Origin: an uncultured bacterium
Lineage (GTDB): Bacteria > Patescibacteriota > Minisyncoccia > Phycocordibacterales > CAIJYI01
Assembly: GCA_903824855.1 (NCBI GenBank)
Contig: CAIJYI010000036.1
Span: forward strand, 1-38,744
Length of the DNA: 38,744 nucleotides
Direction: 5' to 3'
Position 1 is the stretch's first letter. Each line of letters begins with the position of its first letter. Made by a program: the position numbers and the translations under genes. Below the pieces are notes generated by a model that ran no database searches, was not told the origin of the DNA, and saw only the letters and a program-made list of their open reading frames with translations. Shown piece by piece: positions 26,995 to 35,415 of this stretch.

Positions 26995-27204
26995 TTAGGC
27001 AATAATATGAAAGAGCCATACTAAAGCAATAACACTAATAATGGCAAATCCTCGGCCAATCAGACGCGGGAGAGTCTTTTTTTGATTTACATTGAGGATT
27101 GGTTTTTTTGCTGAATTTTTTATTTCAGAATTTTCCACAATACTTTTGTTGTAAAACTTTTTCGCTTTGAGTAGTTTGTTTCTCTTCATGCTTCTTCGTG
27201 ACAT
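26995..27204 (-). CDS. small basic single-TM protein, unknown function
   Basis: SD AAAGGAG; Lys-rich N-terminus, C-terminal TM. Confidence 0.55.
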   Translation of the reverse strand: MSRRSMKRNKLLKAKKFYNKSIVENSEIKNSAKKPILNVNQKKTLPRLIGRGFAIISVIALVWLFHIIA

Positions 27205-27273
27205 TTTCTTCTCCTTTTGTGAATGTACAACTCCTGATTGTTTATAACATGATTATAATTAGATGTCTAGATA

Positions 27274-27307
27274 CAAAAAAAATAACGACGGTTGTTCCGT
27301 CGTTATT
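27274..27307 (-). terminator. intrinsic terminator
   Basis: AATAACGACGG/CCGTCGTTATT with T-run on minus strand. Confidence 0.85.
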
Positions 27308-27322
27308 CTTGAATTATGAATC

Positions 27323-27916
27323 TTAAATCTTTGTGTCGGTACTTCTTCTTCCCGTATCTTGAGATTTCATTTTTTCAATTTCAACAATAATAGATTGAAG
27401 AGTCGTTTCCATTTTCTGCAGAGATTTGTTTCTTTCCGAACGGTATACTTCTTCCTTTTTTTCATCCTCTTCCATATCATCGCTAATCTCATCAAAGTCC
27501 TTTCCCAGTTCCTCAACATCTTCTTGGATTTCGCTGATATCCTCGCTAATCTCGTCAAAGTCTTCGCCGAGTTCTTCAACGTCTTCGTGGATGTCTTCGA
27601 TATCTTCGGAGATTTCTTCGATTTCCTCTCTGACCTCGTGGAGTTTTTCTTCCTGTCTATTAATAGTAATTTGAATAAAGATGGCAAGATAAATCGCTTC
27701 AAGGGAAACGACCGTCGTCAATATAAGAAGAATTTGATCAAAAGGAACGCCGAATTGATGCATAACAAAAATACCAATAAAAAAAATCGTATGAACAAAA
27801 AGGGAAGCGGGTGTTCCAATCCATCTCGTCATTTTTGTTGATAAAGTTTCCGGTAGTATTACTTGCGGAGTTTCCCTTTTATCGTCTTTTTTTACGTCTT
27901 TGTTTTTTTCTTTCAT
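27323..27916 (-). CDS. two-TM DUF1003-like protein with acidic heptad coiled coil
   Basis: FDQILLILTTVVSLEAIYLAIFIQITINRQEE resembles DUF1003; then repeated EDVEELGxDFDEISxDI segments; start uncertain. Confidence 0.65.
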   Translation of the reverse strand: MKEKNKDVKKDDKRETPQVILPETLSTKMTRWIGTPASLFVHTIFFIGIFVMHQFGVPFDQILLILTTVVSLEAIYLAIFIQITINRQEEKLHEVREEIEEISEDIEDIHEDVEELGEDFDEISEDISEIQEDVEELGKDFDEISDDMEEDEKKEEVYRSERNKSLQKMETTLQSIIVEIEKMKSQDTGRRSTDTKI

Positions 27917-27983
27917 AATGACACGTGACACACCATAAGAATTAATTTCCCATTGTGTATCAAATTATAATAAAAGCGATTTT

Positions 27984-30065
27984 TTAATCCGCAACAATTC
28001 CAAAATCTAAGAGTCTTTCCGGAACATTTGCGTGGAGGAGTTTTACATTAAGTATATCTCCGAGAGCGTATTTCTTTTTCTTGTGTTTTCCGATCAAGCA
28101 ATAATTTTTCTGATCAAGAATATAGAAGTCATCGGAGAGGTCTCTCATCCGTATCAGTCCTTCAGATTTGGTTTCTTTTTCTTCAACATAAATACCCCAG
28201 TCGGTAACACCGGTTATCGTGGCGGTCATTTCTTCTCCGACGTGGCGTTGCATATATTCAACCTGTTTCCATTTTATGGAAGCACGTTCAGCATCGGTAG
28301 CAAAAATTTCGCGCTCTGTAGCGTAAACGAGCATCGCTTCATAATCATGCCAGGCCTCATCCGGAATCTCAACGTTATTGAGATGTGCAAAAAGTAGGCG
28401 ATGAGAAAGGATATCGGGGTACCGGCGAATAGGGGAAGTGAAATGGGTATAATACTCAAAACCGAGTCCGTAATGTCCGATATTTTTGGTCGAATAAATG
28501 GCTTTCGACATGGTTCGGAGTGCTGAGGTGTGGACTATATTTTGAAATGGTCCGCCTTCTGTCTTAGCGAGAATATCATTGAGTTCTTTTGTGGAAACAC
28601 TACCGTCTTCTTTGATATGAAGTTCATAACCGAGCGTCTTCAAAAATACGGCAAGAGTACGGAGGCGTTCTTTGTCGGGTTCATTATGAATTCTGTACAC
28701 AAAGAGTTTTTCTTCTTCTTTTCCAATTCTTGCTATGTATTCAGCAACTTTTTTATTCGCAAGAAGCATGAATTCTTCTACGAGCTTATTCGAATCTTTT
28801 CTTTGTTTTTTGACGATTTTGATAGGGAACCCTGTTTCGTCTAGGAGGATTTTTATTTCATCTTGCTCAAAAGAAATTGCACCGTCCTTATATCTTGCTA
28901 TCGACATATTCTTCGCGATAGCGTTCATGATAAGAAGCTCTTTTTCGCAATCTCCATGTCCTGTTTCCAAAACCTCCTGTGCTTCTTCGTAGGAAAATCG
29001 TCTATCGGAATGAATAACGGTTTTTCCAAACCATTGTTTTTTTATGTTGACGGCATTGCCTTCCATTACCGCATCCTTATCAATAGTGAAAATAGCGGAA
29101 AAAGCGAGGCGGTCTTCGTCCGGTTTTAAGCTACAGAGATCATTTGAAAGTCGTTCGGGTAGCATCGGAATGCATCGGTCGACAAGATACACTGAGGTTC
29201 CGCGATATCTGGCTTCTTTATCAAGCGCTGTTCCGGGGGTAACAAAATGGGAAACATCGGCAATATGAATACCTATTTCAAAGTCACCATTTTTAAGTTC
29301 TTCAAAAGAGAGAGCGTCGTCGAAGTCTTTGGCATCAAAAGGGTCTATCGTAAAAGTTTTGACGGTCCTCATGTCTCTTCTTTTTGCAACCTCTTCTTCG
29401 GTAATTTTTCCGCTAACGACTTCTGCGCTCGCTAAAACTTCGGGCGAAAAAGTAGACTGAAAACCTTTCTCTAAAACGATGGCCTCCATTTCTGTTTCGT
29501 GGTCTCCCGGGAGTCCGAGGACTTTAAGCACTTCTCCGGAAGGGTTTTTCTTCGGGTCAGTCCATGAAATTATGCGTGCAAAAACTTTTTGTCCGTCTTT
29601 TGCATCCATCGATTTTTCATTCGCAATATAAATATCCGTATACATGTGACGATCATCAGCGATAAGAAATACAAGATTTCCTTTTCGTTCAATTTTTCCA
29701 ATGAAGGTCATTTTGTGCCTCATCAGAATTTCCGTAACCTCGCCCGTTTGTCTTTCTCCTTCTTTTTCAGGATGAAGAAAAACTCGAACGCGATCTCCGT
29801 GAAGGGCCGTATTGAGAAATCTCTGCGCAATTTCGATATCTTCATCTTCTGAATCTTGCACACGAACGTATCCGGTACCTTTTGCAGTAATAGTGATGGA
29901 ACCTTCCTTGAAGTGTGAATCATTTGGTCCGGAAGAATTTGGAATGCCTGCCGGAATTTTTTGAACGGGGGAAGGGGGTAAATATGGTTTAAGAGCTTCC
30001 TTTTTTATCAAGGGAATTTTTGGCTCCTTTTTCGTTTTTTTCTTGTTGTATATCTCTTTTTTCAT
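27984..30065 (-). CDS. rnr: ribonuclease R (RNB-domain exoribonuclease)
   Basis: FTIDPFDAKDFDDALS, GIHIADVSHFV, RGTSVYLVDRCIPMLPERLSNDLCSL, HFTSPIRRYPDILSHR, S1 domain; start revised to MKKEIYN. Confidence 0.95.
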   Translation of the reverse strand: MKKEIYNKKKTKKEPKIPLIKKEALKPYLPPSPVQKIPAGIPNSSGPNDSHFKEGSITITAKGTGYVRVQDSEDEDIEIAQRFLNTALHGDRVRVFLHPEKEGERQTGEVTEILMRHKMTFIGKIERKGNLVFLIADDRHMYTDIYIANEKSMDAKDGQKVFARIISWTDPKKNPSGEVLKVLGLPGDHETEMEAIVLEKGFQSTFSPEVLASAEVVSGKITEEEVAKRRDMRTVKTFTIDPFDAKDFDDALSFEELKNGDFEIGIHIADVSHFVTPGTALDKEARYRGTSVYLVDRCIPMLPERLSNDLCSLKPDEDRLAFSAIFTIDKDAVMEGNAVNIKKQWFGKTVIHSDRRFSYEEAQEVLETGHGDCEKELLIMNAIAKNMSIARYKDGAISFEQDEIKILLDETGFPIKIVKKQRKDSNKLVEEFMLLANKKVAEYIARIGKEEEKLFVYRIHNEPDKERLRTLAVFLKTLGYELHIKEDGSVSTKELNDILAKTEGGPFQNIVHTSALRTMSKAIYSTKNIGHYGLGFEYYTHFTSPIRRYPDILSHRLLFAHLNNVEIPDEAWHDYEAMLVYATEREIFATDAERASIKWKQVEYMQRHVGEEMTATITGVTDWGIYVEEKETKSEGLIRMRDLSDDFYILDQKNYCLIGKHKKKKYALGDILNVKLLHANVPERLLDFGIVAD

Positions 30066-30151
30066 GAATATAGAATAACACAATGTTAATCAAAGGTATA
30101 GAGCAAAAAATATTATCCACAGAGCATCTTCTCCCCGTAATATTTTCGATG

Positions 30152-30300
30152 TATACTGAATGAAGAAATGTCCTTTCACCATTTCTCTTTCTTAAGGAAG
30201 AGAAAATTAAAGTTGTTTTTTGCAATCTGGGCGTGAATTCGTTTGGAACAAAGCAATTAACACGATCAAAAAACAGAGATAGAATTATCTCTGTTTTTTG
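30152..30300 (+). ncRNA. candidate small RNA or micro-ORF transcript
   Basis: TATACT at 30152-30157 in an otherwise empty intergenic region, own intrinsic terminator at 30267-30299; contains possible 22-aa ORF MSFHHFSFLRKRKLKLFFAIWA. Confidence 0.35.
30267..30300 (+). terminator. intrinsic terminator
   Basis: AAAACAGAGATA/TATCTCTGTTTT-type hairpin then T-run. Confidence 0.75.
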
Positions 30301-30309
30301 TATGGACAT

Positions 30310-30348
30310 AAAAAAACGGAAGTACAATAAAGTACTTCCGTGTGTTTT
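30310..30348 (-). terminator. intrinsic terminator of lipoprotein gene
   Basis: ACGGAAGTAC/GTACTTCCGT, T-run on minus strand. Confidence 0.8.
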
Positions 30349-30349
30349 C

Positions 30350-30829
30350 TTATTTTTCTGCTTCAATACCGAAGAATCCTTGAAAAGCTCTTTTTTCGGA
30401 ATCGGCTAGGTGATTAACTTTAATCGCGCACTCCCTTGCAAACATGGTATTTCTTGTTTTGTCAATTTGCGCACGAGTATATTGGGCATATTCGATGAGG
30501 ACACCATTACTGTCACGGCTCCATAATTCAGCATACAATTGACCATCCTTAATCCCTAACCTTTGTGTTTGAGAACGCTTTGAATAGTTCGTTGCGTAAG
30601 TCATGACCTCTTTCTTATCAGCTCGGATGCTTATAATACAGGAATCATTCGATAAATAGGTCGGATAATTCTTAATGAAATAGAATGGAGTATGTGCAAT
30701 ATCATAGATTGCCGGATAATTTGAACCGTTTATGTATTTGTGAGTACTCCATGTCTGATTCGGGTGTGTTTGGCAGGCAGATAACACAAGAATAAACAAT
30801 ATCACTGTGATTTTCTTTAAAATAGACAT
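30350..30829 (-). CDS. lipoprotein of unknown function
   Basis: MSILKKITVILFILVLSAC lipobox; SD GAGGAGGAC; TTGACA-17-TATAAT promoter. Confidence 0.7.
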   Translation of the reverse strand: MSILKKITVILFILVLSACQTHPNQTWSTHKYINGSNYPAIYDIAHTPFYFIKNYPTYLSNDSCIISIRADKKEVMTYATNYSKRSQTQRLGIKDGQLYAELWSRDSNGVLIEYAQYTRAQIDKTRNTMFARECAIKVNHLADSEKRAFQGFFGIEAEK

Positions 30830-31043
30830 AAGTCCTCCTCGGACAAAACTTTGTGAAAATTGAATGAACTTTATTTGCGAATATTATATATTATTTAAAA
30901 CATTTTGTCAAGTAACAAATAGATTTTATGTAAAACCCCGGTTTATTGAAAAAAAGGGCCTTTATTCGCCGATTAAAAAATGAATTTTCAGGTTTTTACG
31001 TTTCATTATTGACAATGAGTCTGATTATGCTAGTATTACGACT

Positions 31044-31346
31044 ATGTTAAAAATTAGATTACAACGAGTGGGAAGAAAAAATGATCCGTCCTTTCGGGTT
31101 GTCTTAACCGACTCCAAAAACGCAGCGCGAAGCAATAAATTCCACGAAATTCTTGGATCCTACGATTCACGAAAAGGGGAGCCTGTTATTTCCGCAGAAC
31201 GCGTGAAATATTGGATGTCTGTCGGAGCAAAACCTTCAGGAACTGTTCATAACCTTTTGGTTGGCAGTAAGATTATCGAAGGAAAGAAAATCAACGTTCT
31301 CTCAAAGAAATCTCCTATTCGCCCTGAAACAGTCCCACAGGCCTAA
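31044..31346 (+). CDS. rpsP: 30S ribosomal protein S16
   Basis: MLKIRLQRVGRKNDPSFRVVLTDSKNAARSNKFHEILGSYDSR. Confidence 0.97.
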   Translation: MLKIRLQRVGRKNDPSFRVVLTDSKNAARSNKFHEILGSYDSRKGEPVISAERVKYWMSVGAKPSGTVHNLLVGSKIIEGKKINVLSKKSPIRPETVPQA

Positions 31347-31392
31347 TAATTGAGGCAAATTGAGCTATCCACAGAGGAAAGCTTGTTTTGCG

Positions 31393-31420
31393 TTGACTTT
31401 TAGGTGAATATGACTATAAT
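31393..31420 (+). promoter_or_regulatory. sigma70-like promoter between rpsP and khpA
   Basis: TTGACT-16-TATAAT. Confidence 0.65.
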
Positions 31421-31494
31421 AGATAGTCAAGGAGCAACGGTCGTTTTGGTCGACTATCGTTCCTCTTATTAAAAGAAAAGTAAGAATCAGCAAA

Positions 31495-31815
31495 ATGGAA
31501 AAGCATTCTGATCAAGAGTTTCTTGAGTTTGTCGTTAAAAGCTTGGTAGACAACCCGTCTGCCGTAAAGATTAATCGTGCCGTAGATGAAATGGGGGTAC
31601 TTTTAGTTCTTGATGTTGACCCGCAGGATATGGGCAAAATAATCGGTCGTGGTGGAAAGACGGCGCAAGCCATTCGTTCTCTCCTTCGCGTAGTCGGAAT
31701 GAAGAATCACGCTCGCGTTACCTTAAAGGTAAATGAGCCGGTTGGAAGCACTAGAGTACCGAGTCACTCTTCTACACAATCTGTAGATGACGCCCTCGAA
31801 GATCTGAAACTCTAA
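31495..31815 (+). CDS. khpA: KH-domain RNA-binding protein KhpA
   Basis: VDPQDMGKIIGRGGKTAQAIRSLLRVVG. Confidence 0.92.
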   Translation: MEKHSDQEFLEFVVKSLVDNPSAVKINRAVDEMGVLLVLDVDPQDMGKIIGRGGKTAQAIRSLLRVVGMKNHARVTLKVNEPVGSTRVPSHSSTQSVDDALEDLKL

Positions 31816-31837
31816 TTTTAAATTATATTCTATTCTC

Positions 31838-31871
31838 AAAAACCGTTTCCGTAAGGAAGCGGTTTTTGTTT
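31838..31871 (+). terminator. intrinsic terminator
   Basis: AAAACCGTTTCC-gtaa-GGAAGCGGTTTT then T-rich. Confidence 0.8.
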
Positions 31872-31908
31872 GACAAAGATAATAATATATCGTAGCCTAT
31901 AATGACTT

Positions 31909-32586
31909 ATGCTTACATATCACGTCATCTCTTTATTTCCCGAATCTCTTACCTCATATATTAACGAGTCTATTTTGTCGCGTGCACAGGAAAAAAAATT
32001 AATAAACATTAAAACATATAATCCGAGAGACTTCGCGGAAATTACCGGTGGTTGGAGAAAAAAAGTTGACGGAAAGCCCTATAGCGGAGGTCCGGGAATG
32101 GTACTTTTGCCCGGTCCGGTTTTGAGAGCAGTTGCAAAAGCAAAGGGAAGAGCGAGTACAAAAAAGAAATTTAAAATAATAATTTTTTCTCCGGGCGGAA
32201 CAATGTTTACGAATACGTACGCGAAAAATATTGTTGATAAAAAGATTACCGATATTATTATGATATGTGGTCGTTATGAAGGAATCGACGCACGCGTAAA
32301 AAAAATATTGAAAGCTGAAGAAGTTTCCATTGGTGATTATGTTTTAACGGGAGGGGAATTACCTGCGATGATTTGCATGGATGCTATTTCAAGGCAGATA
32401 AAAGGTGTCTTGGGAAAATTTGAATCATTGGAAGAAAATCGTGTATCCAGTCATGAAGTTTATACACGACCGGAGATTTTTGAATACAATAAAAAGAAAT
32501 ATAAAGTCCCGGAAGTTCTTCTCTCCGGCGATCACAAAAAAATCGAAGAATGGAAAATGAAATCAAAACAAGCCGAAAACAAATAA
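31909..32586 (+). CDS. trmD: tRNA (guanine-N1)-methyltransferase
   Basis: GGPGMVLLPGPV, IIFSPGG, MICGRYEGIDARV, SIGDYVLTGGELPAM. Confidence 0.96.
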   Translation: MLTYHVISLFPESLTSYINESILSRAQEKKLINIKTYNPRDFAEITGGWRKKVDGKPYSGGPGMVLLPGPVLRAVAKAKGRASTKKKFKIIIFSPGGTMFTNTYAKNIVDKKITDIIMICGRYEGIDARVKKILKAEEVSIGDYVLTGGELPAMICMDAISRQIKGVLGKFESLEENRVSSHEVYTRPEIFEYNKKKYKVPEVLLSGDHKKIEEWKMKSKQAENK

Positions 32587-32683
32587 TCTATTTACTGCGA
32601 TTCAAACCTTGACAGAATATGATTATAAGAGTATGGTTAGAGTCGGTAAGGTTGTAAAAAATAAACCACAATAAGGGGGTTTT

Positions 32684-32932
32684 ATGTACGAAAGATTAGG
32701 TAAGATATTAGATCTTGGATTGGATATCGGCACTATTTTAGAAGAAAGAACCGAAAATAATAAAGGCATCAGTGATGAAACTTTGCGACATGAATTCCTT
32801 GTCAACGAAGTGGTGTATCTAAACCAAGAGAAGATAAAAAAAGATGACCTCGTTTGGTTTTCATTAGTAAAACCATGTGGCGGAAAAGAAATGATTGATA
32901 CCATTAGAAAACCTCTTTTTCCATCTCACTGA
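32684..32932 (+). CDS. small protein of unknown function
   Basis: 82-aa ORF preceded by AAGGGGG SD and TTGACA-17-TATGGT; followed by terminator. Confidence 0.6.
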   Translation: MYERLGKILDLGLDIGTILEERTENNKGISDETLRHEFLVNEVVYLNQEKIKKDDLVWFSLVKPCGGKEMIDTIRKPLFPSH

Positions 32933-32946
32933 ACGATATATACTTA

Positions 32947-32979
32947 GAAACGCTTTGATTTTCCAAAGCGTTTTTTTTA
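32947..32979 (+). terminator. intrinsic terminator
   Basis: AAACGCTTTG/CAAAGCGTTT then T8. Confidence 0.85.
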
Positions 32980-33060
32980 TGCACTTTTTTTCTGTTGCAT
33001 AGAGAAAAATATGTTATAATTTTAAGAGACATAAATAATTAAATTTATAAAAAAAACACA

Positions 33061-34614
33061 ATGACTTTTTTAAGATTTCTCAAGAGGCATAAAAAAAAGA
33101 TGATATTTTTTATATTTCTCGCCTGCATGATTGCATACGGGGCGTGGAGTATGAGACCGAAACCTCCGGTGTACGATTTTGTTACGGTTACACCGCGCGA
33201 TATCATTCAGGAAGTAAGTGTTACCGGTCGCGTGACTCCTTCAGAAGATGTTTCCCTCGCTTTTCAGGTTGGCGGAAGAGTATCTCAAACTTATGTAAAT
33301 GTCGGAGATTCAGTAAGGGCAGGTGACACACTCGTTTCATTACAAAAAGCCGATATTACGGCAAATCTTGAGCAAGCAAACGCTCGGGTTGCTGCGGAAC
33401 AAGCTCGCCTTAACCAACTTCGAGAAGGAACCAGGCCGGAAGAAATCGACGTTCAAAAAGTCAGAGTGGCAAACGCAAAACTCGCATACGAAAATATTAA
33501 AAAAAATATTATCACAACGAACGCCGATGCTTTTACAAAAACAGACGATGTCATTCGTAATAGTGTTGATAAATTCTTTGTAAATCCGAACAGTTTAAAT
33601 CCTCAGATTATTTTCTCGATGAATGACATTCAAACGCAAACATATCTTGAATCAAATCGAATTGATTTAGGAAGGATGTTCGTTGCGTGGAAGTCAGAGA
33701 ATGCCTCTCTTCAAAATTCATTTGATCCGGCTGTTGTTGCGCTCGCAAAGGATCATCTCGTTCAGACTCGAACGTTCTTAGAAAAAACCGTTGCGGCACT
33801 TGCGACAGCAATTCCAACCACTACGATAACTCAGACAATGATTGATGGTTATAAAACAAATATCTCGGCATCTCGCACTATCATAAATGGGGCTCTCTCA
33901 TCTTTTGAAGCGCAGAACGACGCACTTTCATCCGCTCAATCAAACGTAGATTTGGAAGTTTCCAACCTTGCCTTGAAACAAGCGCCGACACTTCCGGAAA
34001 CGATTTCTGCTCAAGTTGCGATGGTAAATCAAATGCAGGCAAACGTGCTCTCTATTACTGCTGACCTTCAAAAAACAGTTTTGAAGTCTCCCATCGATGG
34101 AGTCATTACTAAACAAGATACGAAAGCAGGAGAAATAGTTTCACCGGGAACGCCAATCATTTCAATTATCTCTAAAGACAAACTTCTTATCGAAGCATTT
34201 ATTCCTGAAGCGGATATTGCAAAAATAAGTATTGGAGATATTGCTTCAGTAACGCTTGATGCCTATGGAGATACGGTAAAATTCAGCGCCACCGTCACTT
34301 TTGTCGATCCAGCCGAAACAATGCTTGAGGGAGTCGCCACCTATAAAATGAAATTCCAATTTACTGAGGAAAACGAAAAAATTAAACCGGGAATGACCGC
34401 CAACGTCGATATCAGAACCGCTAAAAATATCGGAGTTCTTTCTTTGCCTCAGCGTGTCATCATTCGAAAAGATTCGGGTACTTTTGTTCAAGTTCTTGAG
34501 GGGAATGTAATCAAAGAAATTCCTATCGTTTCAGGTCTCCGAGGATCTGATGGAAATACAGAAATACTTTCAGGTTTAAACAAAGGTCAGCAGGTGGTCG
34601 TACCGAAAAATTAA
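33061..34614 (+). CDS. HlyD/MacA-type adaptor (paralogue of 3843-5402)
   Basis: N-terminal TM; VSLAFQVGGRVSQTYVNVGDSVRAGD..VLKSPIDGVITKQDTKAGE. Confidence 0.9.
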   Translation: MTFLRFLKRHKKKMIFFIFLACMIAYGAWSMRPKPPVYDFVTVTPRDIIQEVSVTGRVTPSEDVSLAFQVGGRVSQTYVNVGDSVRAGDTLVSLQKADITANLEQANARVAAEQARLNQLREGTRPEEIDVQKVRVANAKLAYENIKKNIITTNADAFTKTDDVIRNSVDKFFVNPNSLNPQIIFSMNDIQTQTYLESNRIDLGRMFVAWKSENASLQNSFDPAVVALAKDHLVQTRTFLEKTVAALATAIPTTTITQTMIDGYKTNISASRTIINGALSSFEAQNDALSSAQSNVDLEVSNLALKQAPTLPETISAQVAMVNQMQANVLSITADLQKTVLKSPIDGVITKQDTKAGEIVSPGTPIISIISKDKLLIEAFIPEADIAKISIGDIASVTLDAYGDTVKFSATVTFVDPAETMLEGVATYKMKFQFTEENEKIKPGMTANVDIRTAKNIGVLSLPQRVIIRKDSGTFVQVLEGNVIKEIPIVSGLRGSDGNTEILSGLNKGQQVVVPKN

Positions 34615-34642
34615 TCAACCAAATTCGTCTTATTTGTCGTCG

Positions 34643-34684
34643 TACTTGATGAACTTGATGAACTTTAAAACTTGATGAACTTAT
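34643..34684 (+). repeat. AACTTGATG short tandem repeat abutting a start codon
   Basis: ACTTGATG|AACTTGATG|AACTTTAAA|ACTTGATG|AACTTAT-ATG. Confidence 0.8.
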
Positions 34685-35404
34685 ATGCCTCTCATTGAAG
34701 TCAAAGATTTAAAAAAGAAATACGATGATGGGGAAATGGCTACCGTCGCTCTTCATGGGGTTTCCTTTGATATACACGAAGGTGAATTCGTAGCTATTAT
34801 GGGGCCATCCGGCTCCGGTAAATCAACATTACTGCATATTCTTGGATTTTTAGATAAACAAACTTCCGGAACGTATCATTTTGACGGAAAATCAATGAAA
34901 ACGTACGGAGAGGAAGAACTTGCCCGTATTCGCAATAAAAAAATGGGTTTTGTTTTTCAGGCGTTCAATCTTTTACCGAGAACTTCCGTGTATGAGAATG
35001 TCCTTTTACCTTTGGTGTATTCAGATATTCCCGAATCTGAGTGGGATATGCGTGTTACGAATGCAATTCATGCCGTTGGCCTTGAAGCTCGCGCCCATCA
35101 TGAGCCATCCGAATTATCCGGCGGAGAAAAACAACGCGCCGCTATTGCCCGCGCCCTTGTGACTGACCCCACGATCATTTTTGCCGATGAACCGACAGGA
35201 AATCTTGACTCAAAATCCGGACAGGCGATTATGGAAATATTACAAGATTTGAATGAAATCGATAATCGCACCATCGTTCTCATCACACACGAAACCTATA
35301 CCGCAGAAAATGCCGAAAGAATAATCCATATGTTAGACGGAGAAATAGAAAGAGACCATCTCGTTCAAAATCGTAAGTCAGCAAGAAAGAAATTTGAGAA
35401 ATAA
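34685..35404 (+). CDS. ABC transporter ATP-binding protein, MacB/LolD type
   Basis: Walker A GPSGSGKST, signature LSGGEKQRAAIARAL, Walker B IIFADEPTGNLD. Confidence 0.96.
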   Translation: MPLIEVKDLKKKYDDGEMATVALHGVSFDIHEGEFVAIMGPSGSGKSTLLHILGFLDKQTSGTYHFDGKSMKTYGEEELARIRNKKMGFVFQAFNLLPRTSVYENVLLPLVYSDIPESEWDMRVTNAIHAVGLEARAHHEPSELSGGEKQRAAIARALVTDPTIIFADEPTGNLDSKSGQAIMEILQDLNEIDNRTIVLITHETYTAENAERIIHMLDGEIERDHLVQNRKSARKKFEK

Positions 35405-35415
35405 AATTTTCGGAA

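Noticed and set aside
27426-27674. Ser-rich plus-strand ORF (MFLSERYTSSFFSSSS...)
   Set aside because: Antisense shadow of the acidic heptad repeat; no initiation signals.
29989-30366. 125-aa minus ORF spanning the rnr-lipoprotein intergenic region
   Set aside because: Crosses two terminators and the rnr promoter; no homology-like pattern.
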